Of a stretch of 5,166 bases of DNA, positions 1 to 5,166 are shown piece after piece. Origin of the DNA: Bacteroidota bacterium (GTDB lineage Bacteria > Bacteroidota > Bacteroidia > Bacteroidales > B39-G9); assembly GCA_003648455.1 (NCBI GenBank), contig QMPG01000260.1, positions 1-5,166 of the forward strand, in the 5' to 3' direction. Both the position numbers and the translations under genes were made by a program. How positions within the stretch are numbered: position 1 is the first letter of the stretch; the number at the start of each line of letters is the position of its first letter. The notes under the pieces are model-generated. The model did no database searches. It saw only the letters and a list, made by a program, of their open reading frames with translations, and was not told where the DNA came from.

Positions 1-29
1 AAATAGAATATAAAGAGAAAATAGAAGAG

Positions 30-2846
30 ATGGAAAAAGAAGAAGAAAGGGAGAGCGGGAGAAAAGGAGAAAGGGAGAAGGAGAAAGAGAGTGAAAATGA
101 GAAAAAGAGAAGGGAAGAACAGGAGAACAGGAGAATGGAAGAAAAAGAAAAAGGAAACAAGGAGAAAGAAAACAGGAAACAGGAAACCCCGATACGATCA
201 TATTTCTCTACGGGGCAGGCTGGAAGAGAGAAATATTTCACCGAGTTTATCAATATTGTTTTAAAACTGAACAACTTAAATTCATCCGAACTTTATAAGA
301 AAATAGTTGATCTTTCTATTCGGTTTATTGATGCTGACAGAGGATTTTTACTTCTCTATGATGAGCAGGGAGAATTGCAAATAGAAGTTGCGAGAAATAA
401 AAATGGTGAGGAATTAAAAGTTAAGAGTGAAGAGTTAGGAGTGAGAAGCGAGGAGATAGGAGTTAGGGGTGAGAAATTAAAAGAAGGAATAACACACAAC
501 ACCATAAATCCAAAACCCTATTCCCAATACCAAAAACTAAATTTCAAATTTCAAATTTCAAATTTAATTTCGCATACTGTGATTAATAAAGTAGTAAAAG
601 AAAGAAAACCACTATTTGTATCAGATATTACAGAAGTAGAAAATATTGCAAAAGCTCAGAGCATAACTGATATGAAACTACAATCAGTAATGTGTATTCC
701 TCTCGGCAGAAAATTATTTAAAAATGATAATATTGAAAGAAGACAAAGGCATTTTCTAACAAGAAGTGAACTACTTGGAATATTATATGTTGATAGCAGG
801 CATTTAACTGAGGAAAGTAAATTCAAAGGTGAAAATTTACATCTTCTTCAAGCGATAGCAGATCAAGCTTCTTTTGCTTTAATAAATGCTATTCTTTATG
901 AAAAAGCTAATATAGATTCTCTTACCAAACTTTATCTTCGTCCATATTTTGAAGATTGTCTTAAATCTGAAATATTATTTCACGAAAAACAAGGATCATC
1001 TTTTTGCATATTAATGATAGATATTGATTTTTTAAAAAATATAAATGATAATTATGGACATAATGCGGGTGATTATGTATTAAAAACAATAGGTAAAATT
1101 TTTAATGATACTCTAAGAAGTTCTGATATATGTGCCAGATATGGTGGTGATGAATTTTCAGTTATTCTACCAAATACTAACTTAACTCAAGGTAAACAAA
1201 TAGCTGAAAAATTTCTTAAAACTGTTAGTTCCTATATTTTTTATCCAGATATTTCAGGAATAACTTTAAGCATTGGAATAAGTGTATATCCAGAGTCAGC
1301 AAAAGGACTTCAGGAATTGTTAAAGAAAGCAGATGAAGCTTTGTATATTGCCAAAGTATCAGGGCGTAACTGCTGTCAGATTTGGCAGGAATCGTATTCT
1401 TTTATTAAACGAAGTCATATTACAGATATTTTAACTGGGAACCCGATTAGAGATTATCGAAACGTGGAGATGCTTCTTCAAAGTATAAAAGTAGCAACCT
1501 CAACTCTGGATTTACAAAAACTTATTGATAGAATTGTTGATACTATTTTAGAAATAACAAGTACAGAACGCTGTATTTTAATGATGGTAAATAAAAGAAA
1601 TGAATTAAAGATCAAATCATCTCGAAACAATAAAGGAGAAAATTTATCTAAAGACCTTATTTATAGTAGATCTGTTTCCCAAAAGGTTCTAAAAACTGGC
1701 ATTCCTATCAGTCAAAAAAATATTAAAGAAGATATTGCTACAGATAGTCAATTAGAGCTTAACTTACGAAGTGTAATGTGTGTTCCCTTACAAATAAAAG
1801 ATAAACGATTTGGAGTTGTTTATGTTGATAGCCAACAAGTAGTTAGAAAATTTACAGAAGCAGAACTATCTATTTTTGCAGCTATTGCTTCCCAATTGGC
1901 TTTAATTATTGAAAACACTCGTTTACATGAGAAAGCTATTAATGCTGGAAAGATAAAAGAACAGATATTAGAACAAAAAGTAAATGAACGAACTGCCGAA
2001 CTTAAGGAAACTCAAAAAACATTAGTAGAAGTTGCTCATCGAGCAGGAATGGCAGAAATTGCTACAGGCATACTTCATAATGTTGGAAATGTGCTGAACA
2101 GTGTAAAAGTATCTTCTCAAATCCTCAAAGAAAAAATTGAAAGATCAAAAGTGAATAATCTACCTAAAGTTCTTAAGTTGATGCAAGATCATTCTGAAGA
2201 GCTTGGCACTTACATTACTTCCGATGAAAAAGGGAAAATGTTACCTTCTTATTTGATAGAAGTTGGGAAATTATTAAAAGATGAACAAGTTAGTTCTCTA
2301 AATGAAATTTCAAATTTAAGTAATGGGATTAATCATATCGAGGAAATTGTAGCTGTTCAACAGAATTATTCGGGAGTTTCCGGAGTTGTAGAATCAATAT
2401 CAATATCCAAAATGATGGATGATGTACTCAGAATGTTCCATGATTCGTTTAATCAATATAAGATAAAAGTGATCAAAGAATATAAAGTAACCGCTCCTAT
2501 TTCAGTTGAGAAAGGGAAACTGATGCAGGTTTTTGTTAATCTTCTGAAAAATGCTTTGGAATCACTAATCGAAAAAAATGATAAGAACAAAACAGTTACA
2601 ATTCGGATTAAAGAAGAAAAAAATTCTCAGATATTTGAAATAATAGATAATGGTGTGGGAATTCCTAAAGAAAATCTTGAGCGGATTTTTTCTTATGGAT
2701 ATTCTACCAAGAAGGAAGGTAAAGGTTTCGGTCTTCATACCAGTGCTTTGACGATGACAGAACTTAAAGGAAAATTAACTGCTGAAAGTGTTGGAGAGGG
2801 GAAGGGGGCAAAGTTTACTGTGGTTGTTCCCATACAAAAGAAATAA
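30..2846 (+). CDS. GAF-GGDEF-GAF sensor histidine kinase / diguanylate cyclase (5' end uncertain)
   Basis: Multidomain cytoplasmic signalling protein, 938 residues from the ATG at 30. Residues 1-53 are low-complexity Glu/Lys/Arg. GAF1 spans about 85-290 and carries a large insert (about 130-175). The GGDEF domain (about 293-452) is intact: GGDEF at 372-376, and an RxxD inhibitory site (R363, D366) exactly five residues before it, so c-di-GMP synthesis with product feedback is expected. GAF2 spans about 493-632, followed by a coiled coil (633-672). The kinase has a non-canonical H-box (LHNVGN, His683) and a full HATPase domain: N-box NLLKNALES (837-845), G1 DNGVGI (873-878), F-box IFSYGYSTK, G2 GKGFGLH (897-903), G3 near 922-929. 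It ends at TAA 2844-2846. No receiver domain, transmembrane segment or signal peptide is visible. The frame has no stop between base 3 and the ATG, and purine-rich DNA makes any ribosome site there uninformative, so the true start may lie upstream. Domain calls are firm; the signal sensed and the phosphorylation partner are unknown. Confidence 0.9.
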   Translation: MEKEEERESGRKGEREKEKESENEKKRREEQENRRMEEKEKGNKEKENRKQETPIRSYFSTGQAGREKYFTEFINIVLKLNNLNSSELYKKIVDLSIRFIDADRGFLLLYDEQGELQIEVARNKNGEELKVKSEELGVRSEEIGVRGEKLKEGITHNTINPKPYSQYQKLNFKFQISNLISHTVINKVVKERKPLFVSDITEVENIAKAQSITDMKLQSVMCIPLGRKLFKNDNIERRQRHFLTRSELLGILYVDSRHLTEESKFKGENLHLLQAIADQASFALINAILYEKANIDSLTKLYLRPYFEDCLKSEILFHEKQGSSFCILMIDIDFLKNINDNYGHNAGDYVLKTIGKIFNDTLRSSDICARYGGDEFSVILPNTNLTQGKQIAEKFLKTVSSYIFYPDISGITLSIGISVYPESAKGLQELLKKADEALYIAKVSGRNCCQIWQESYSFIKRSHITDILTGNPIRDYRNVEMLLQSIKVATSTLDLQKLIDRIVDTILEITSTERCILMMVNKRNELKIKSSRNNKGENLSKDLIYSRSVSQKVLKTGIPISQKNIKEDIATDSQLELNLRSVMCVPLQIKDKRFGVVYVDSQQVVRKFTEAELSIFAAIASQLALIIENTRLHEKAINAGKIKEQILEQKVNERTAELKETQKTLVEVAHRAGMAEIATGILHNVGNVLNSVKVSSQILKEKIERSKVNNLPKVLKLMQDHSEELGTYITSDEKGKMLPSYLIEVGKLLKDEQVSSLNEISNLSNGINHIEEIVAVQQNYSGVSGVVESISISKMMDDVLRMFHDSFNQYKIKVIKEYKVTAPISVEKGKLMQVFVNLLKNALESLIEKNDKNKTVTIRIKEEKNSQIFEIIDNGVGIPKENLERIFSYGYSTKKEGKGFGLHTSALTMTELKGKLTAESVGEGKGAKFTVVVPIQKK
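32..186 (+). repeat. Purine-rich low-complexity tract encoding Glu/Lys/Arg region
   Basis: Of 155 bases only nine are pyrimidines (56, 92, 98, 120, 128, 136, 158, 173, 180). The longest unbroken purine run is 57-91. Internal short units such as GGGAGAA, AACAGGAG (around 118-134) and ACAGGAA (around 172-185) recur, which suggests growth by slippage. It codes for the highly charged, probably disordered or helical N-terminal residues 1-52 of the GAF-GGDEF-GAF kinase. A mirror-like purine tract of this kind can favour triplex (H-DNA) structure; that is inference. The tract may be a coding extension or an intergenic repeat that the open frame reads through. Confidence 0.8.
420..482 (+). repeat. 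Three tandem 21-nt units encoding a heptapeptide repeat
   Basis: Units lie at 420-440, 441-461 and 462-482 and translate as VKSEELG, VRSEEIG and VRGEKLK (residues 131-151). The consensus peptide is V-[KR]-[SG]-E-[EK]-[LI]-[GK]. The unit length is a multiple of three, so copy number can change without breaking the frame. The first two units share most bases; the third is more diverged at its 3' end. The DNA resembles the TTAGGAGTGAGAAG-type simple repeats that occur between genes in several bacterial groups; that comparison is from memory, not from a search. Confidence 0.8.
539..565 (+). repeat. AAATTTC heptamer direct repeat, nearly four copies
   Basis: Three full AAATTTC units (539-545, 546-552, 553-559) are followed by AAATTT (560-565). 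Because the period is seven, three units make one 21-base codon cycle, giving the peptide NFKFQISNL (residues 171-179). AAATTT is self-complementary, so both strands look similar. Arrays of this heptamer are normally seen in intergenic DNA as evenly spaced repeats; here it is inside the coding region of GAF1 and ends where GAF homology resumes. Confidence 0.85.
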
Positions 2847-2880
2847 ATGATAATATACGATTTTATATTTCATTATAAAT

Positions 2881-2885
2881 AAGGA
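2881..2885 (+). promoter_or_regulatory. Ribosome binding site of the Ser/Thr kinase gene
   Basis: AAGGA lies seven bases before the ATG at 2893, a good Shine-Dalgarno spacing. An in-frame TAA at 2851-2853 closes the frame upstream and no other ATG, GTG or TTG start lies in frame between it and 2893, so this site and start are the natural pair. The gap from the preceding stop codon (2847-2892) holds no strong terminator, consistent with one operon. Confidence 0.75.
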
Positions 2886-2892
2886 TTTAGAA

Positions 2893-5166
2893 ATGATCAA
2901 TAAAAAACATATTCATACTATTCTCATTGCTAACCGTTACCGTATAATAAGAGAATTAGGTAAAGGAGGAATGGGAATTGTCTATCTTGTCGAAGATACA
3001 TTAAAAGGGAATCGATTGGAAGCATTGAAAACAATCAAAAAAAAGATAATAAATGAAAATACTATTGAAAGTTTCAAAAAAGAATTTGAAGTCATGGCAC
3101 GACTCAGACATCCCAACCTTATTCAGGTTTACGATTTTGGATTTGATGAGAATGAAGATTCTTATTATATCACAATGGAATATGTTGAGGGAATTTCATT
3201 AAAGGATATTTTACAGCAGAAAGGAACAATCTCAGGAAAAAAGGTATTTGATATAATAATTTCATTATGCAGAACGCTTGAGTTTATCCACAGCAGAGGA
3301 ATATTACACCGTGACATCAAACCTGGCAATATTATGTTAATGAAAGATAAGATTAAGTTAATGGATTTTGGTTTAGCAGATTTGGGAAAGAAAGATAAGG
3401 CTAAAACCAAAGGTACATTATTATATATGTCTCCTGAAATTTTAAAGGGAGATATAGATAACAAGTCAGATATATTTTCATTAGGGATAACATGTTATGA
3501 GTTGATAACAGGTAAAAAATTCTATGAGAACCAGCAAAACATTATCAACCTTTTGAGAGATAAAGAAAAATTTATTCACTACAGAGATATTGCAATCGAA
3601 AAAGTAGAGAATCCAGAAATTAGAAAAATTATTACAAAGATAATAAAATACGACCCTCAAGATAGATATCAATATGCTTCTGAAATCATTCTAGCGATTA
3701 GTAAGAATTTAACAAAAGATTATAACTTAGAAACTATGGAAACAAAAGAAGCTTATATATTAGGTGCTGGTTTTGTTGGAAGAAAGAAAGAACTATCAAA
3801 GTTAAAATCTCATTTGGGTGTTAAGCAAAATAATAAAGTGCTTCTTGTAAAAGGTAAAGCCGGAATTGGTAAAAGCCGATTATATCAAGAATTCAAGAAA
3901 TATTGTCAGCTTCAGAATGTATTATTTTTAGAAGCAAATTGTTTGGGAAAAATTTCAAAAACTTATTCACCTTTTATTGATATTTTGAATGAAACTTTAT
4001 TAAATGCACCAAGTCAATTAATTCAATCTTATGGACCTGAACTTAAAAAACTATTACCATTTCATAAATCATTATCTGCAATAAAAGTAAATCCTATTCA
4101 AGCTCCAAAAGTAGAGAAAGGTATCCTAATTCAAAATATAACAAATTATATTTTAGACTATTCAAAAGAAAACAAAACAAAGATTGCCATTTATTTTAAT
4201 GATATTCATTGGTCAGATGAAGGTAGTTTAGAAGTTCTTCAGGAATTGATGTATAAGCTTTCAAATATAGAAAATTTGTTAAGTTTCAAAAATTTAACAG
4301 GTTTAGAAACAGGTCTTTCTATTTTTGCCAGTGTAAGAGAAGAAGAAATTGATAAAATTGAAACATCTTTAAAGCAATTAAAAAATAAAAAAAGATTAGA
4401 AGTAATCGAGCTTCATCCTTTTGATATTATAGATGTAACCAGTTATTTAGAAGCTATATTCGGTGATAACTACATAGATTCCTCATTGAAAAATGAAATT
4501 CCAGAAATAAATAGAAAAGTAGGTGGTAATCCTTTTTTTTTGCAACAATTGCTAAAATCTCTCGTAGAACAAGGCTTAATCAATAGAGACTTACTAAAAT
4601 GGGAATTAATTCGACCTATTAAGGAAATAGAAGTTCCTGAAGAATTGAAAGATATATTGAAAATAAGAATAGAAAAATTAGGATTTAATTGTGATGAAAA
4701 GAAGGTATTACAGTTTTTTGCATTAATCAATAAACCTATTTGTATAGAAGATTTTAAGAAAATACTTCCCAAAGAAATAGATATTAATATTGAAAATATG
4801 CTTATCAATATTGAAAGATTAGAATTGCTGAGTTCTGAGTGTAAAGAAGATAAGATAAAATACAATCTTGCACATTCTTTGATTAGAGAGGTTATAGAAA
4901 AAGAAATAGATGATAAAAATAAAATGCATCATCATATTGCTCAAAGAATAGAAGATATTTATAGAGAGAATATTGATGAATATTTAGATGAATTAGCATA
5001 TCATTATTCTCAAACAGATGATAAAGAAAAAGCTATACATTACCTTGAAAAAGCTGGTGATAAAGCTGAAGAAAGCTATGCTAATGAAAAAGCGATAGAT
5101 TATTATGATAAGTTACTTTTAAACCTTCAAGGTTTTAAAAACCTTGAAGGTTTAACAAACCTTCAA
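2893..5166 (+). CDS. Ser/Thr protein kinase-STAND/AAA_16 ATPase-TPR protein (3' partial)
   Basis: The frame runs 758 codons from ATG 2893 to the window edge with no stop, so the C-terminus is missing. Residues 16-275 form a Hanks-type Ser/Thr kinase with all key residues: glycine loop LGKGGMGIVY (22-31), ATP lysine K46, helix-C E64, HRDIKPGN (D141, K143, N146), DFG 158-160, SPE 180-182, D193 and R258. A predicted ATPase of the AAA_16/STAND type follows: FVGRKKEL (294-301), Walker A GKAGIGKS (321-328), Walker B-like IYFNDIHWSDE (433-443), sensor-like FASVREEE (478-485) and GNPFFL (545-550). Residues about 697-742 look like TPR helices. There is no membrane segment, so it differs from PASTA kinases and resembles soluble PknK-like or multidomain signalling kinases, in which ATPase-TPR modules usually receive a signal and control kinase output. 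Relatives often continue into GAF, histidine kinase or cyclase domains; whether this one does is not visible. Oddities are Asn at 436 in Walker B and repeat-derived segments at 463-475 and 743-758. Confidence 0.92.
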   Translation, partial: MINKKHIHTILIANRYRIIRELGKGGMGIVYLVEDTLKGNRLEALKTIKKKIINENTIESFKKEFEVMARLRHPNLIQVYDFGFDENEDSYYITMEYVEGISLKDILQQKGTISGKKVFDIIISLCRTLEFIHSRGILHRDIKPGNIMLMKDKIKLMDFGLADLGKKDKAKTKGTLLYMSPEILKGDIDNKSDIFSLGITCYELITGKKFYENQQNIINLLRDKEKFIHYRDIAIEKVENPEIRKIITKIIKYDPQDRYQYASEIILAISKNLTKDYNLETMETKEAYILGAGFVGRKKELSKLKSHLGVKQNNKVLLVKGKAGIGKSRLYQEFKKYCQLQNVLFLEANCLGKISKTYSPFIDILNETLLNAPSQLIQSYGPELKKLLPFHKSLSAIKVNPIQAPKVEKGILIQNITNYILDYSKENKTKIAIYFNDIHWSDEGSLEVLQELMYKLSNIENLLSFKNLTGLETGLSIFASVREEEIDKIETSLKQLKNKKRLEVIELHPFDIIDVTSYLEAIFGDNYIDSSLKNEIPEINRKVGGNPFFLQQLLKSLVEQGLINRDLLKWELIRPIKEIEVPEELKDILKIRIEKLGFNCDEKKVLQFFALINKPICIEDFKKILPKEIDINIENMLINIERLELLSSECKEDKIKYNLAHSLIREVIEKEIDDKNKMHHHIAQRIEDIYRENIDEYLDELAYHYSQTDDKEKAIHYLEKAGDKAEESYANEKAIDYYDKLLLNLQGFKNLEGLTNLQ
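4284..4304 (+). repeat. Decayed in-frame copy of the FKNLxGL palindromic element
   Basis: This 21-base core, within a segment of about 4279-4317, encodes FKNLTGL (residues 465-471). The clean element at 5133-5153 encodes FKNLEGL in the same frame, and 15 of 21 bases match. Outer GTTTC (4283-4287) and GAAAC (4306-4310) can still pair, a remnant of symmetry. The segment lies between the helix after Walker B and the next beta strand (IFASVREEE). In AAA_16 ATPases these two elements are usually joined by a short link, so about 13 residues look inserted. The call rests on the peptide match and the position. Confidence 0.55.
5119..5166. repeat. Nested palindromic repeat inside the TPR-like coding region (cut by window edge)
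   Basis: Bases 5119-5136 and 5138-5155 are perfect 18-bp inverted repeats around one base (5137). Each arm contains its own smaller palindrome, AACCTT-C-AAGGTT or AACCTT-G-AAGGTT. A further arm begins at 5157 and runs to the window edge, exactly 36 bases (12 codons) after the first at 5121, so the element is repeating in frame. It encodes NLQGFKNLEGLT then NLQ (residues 744-758), directly after the TPR-like helix ending DYYDKLLL. In RNA it would form a strong hairpin within the message. It could also be read as the end of the gene if a stop follows just outside the window. Confidence 0.85.

Larger units (their letters stand above)
417..565 (+). other. In-frame composite repeat insertion inside GAF1
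   Basis: GAF1 and GAF2 of the same protein align well on both sides of this stretch. GEEL (126-129) matches GENL (536-539) before it, and HTVINKVVKERKP (182-194) matches RSVSQKVLKTGIP (547-559) after it. Between those anchors GAF1 has 52 residues and GAF2 only 7, a net insertion of 45 residues or 135 bases. The inserted DNA has three parts: 21-nt tandem units (420-482), a C/A-rich linker (about 483-538) and an AAATTTC array (539-565). The insertion keeps the frame and introduces no stop. It falls between two conserved parts of the GAF fold, probably in a surface loop, so the domain may still fold. Exact edges cannot be fixed from one paralogous comparison. Confidence 0.75.

Noticed and set aside
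420..565. Insertion sequence or transposon in the first gene
   Set aside because: No terminal inverted repeats, target duplication or transposase; the segment is short simple-repeat DNA.
2862..2879. Inverted repeat TTTATA...TATAAA in the intergenic gap as a terminator
   Set aside because: Only six A/T pairs with a six-base loop and no T run after it; too weak to end transcription and expected by chance in such AT-rich DNA.
2847..2882. Tiny frame starting ATG at 2847 (11 codons)
   Set aside because: It has no ribosome site of its own and no recognisable sequence, and it ends in the gap before the kinase ribosome site; a leader peptide cannot be supported.
3165..3464. Minus-strand open frame of 99 codons
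   Set aside because: It lies wholly opposite the catalytic core of the Ser/Thr kinase, which has every conserved motif on the plus strand. The translation is hydrophobic without recognisable motifs, as expected from AT-rich antisense DNA.
3481..3672. Minus-strand open frame of 63 codons
   Set aside because: Antisense to the kinase C-lobe, Phe/Ile/Leu-rich, no family resemblance and no separate ribosome site that stands out.
4470..4865. Minus-strand open frame of 131 codons
   Set aside because: Antisense to the ATPase domain. Its Ser/Ile/Leu/Phe-rich, repetitive look comes from the complement of Glu/Lys/Asn-rich coding DNA rather than from a membrane protein.
5119..5166. CRISPR array at the right edge
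   Set aside because: The units are contiguous palindromes with no unique spacers and they stay in the coding frame, so this is a palindromic repeat and not repeat-spacer structure.

Overview
The window is a very AT-rich piece of bacterial chromosome (about 30% GC by eye). It is almost entirely filled by two large plus-strand signalling genes, 46 bp apart and probably co-transcribed. The first (30-2846) encodes a soluble GAF-GGDEF-GAF-histidine kinase protein. Its reading frame is still open at the left edge, so it may be the C-terminal part of something longer. The second (2893 to beyond the right edge) encodes a Ser/Thr protein kinase fused to a STAND/AAA_16-type ATPase and a TPR-like region. 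It has no stop in the window, so its C-terminus is missing. Neither protein shows a signal peptide or a membrane segment; both look cytoplasmic.

Domain combinations of this kind (Ser/Thr kinase + predicted ATPase + TPR, and GAF + GGDEF or histidine kinase) are typical of signalling-rich bacteria with complex regulation. The low GC, the signalling content and the scattered coding repeats would fit an environmental or uncultivated lineage, perhaps of the FCB/Cloacimonadota kind. That placement is only an impression; nothing in the window is taxonomically diagnostic. The pair could link c-di-GMP synthesis, His phosphorylation and Ser/Thr phosphorylation in one locus, but partners and ligands are not visible.

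The most unusual thing here is not a gene but a pattern. At several places both genes contain simple or palindromic repeats of an intergenic type, all kept in frame: (1) a 155-nt nearly all-purine tract at the N-terminus of gene 1; (2) a composite insert of 45 residues net in the first GAF domain, made of three 21-nt units, a C/A-rich linker and an AAATTTC heptamer array; (3) a short decayed palindromic element in the ATPase domain of gene 2; (4) a perfect 18-bp inverted repeat, starting to repeat again, in the TPR-like region at the right edge. Elements 3 and 4 encode nearly the same peptide (FKNLTGL and FKNLEGL) in the same frame, so they look like members of one family. The comparison is with the Rickettsia palindromic elements, which insert in frame into genes.

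There is no rRNA, tRNA, CRISPR array, transposase or integrase, and no non-coding stretch over 300 bases. The only intergenic gap is 2847-2892, which holds a ribosome binding site and no convincing terminator.
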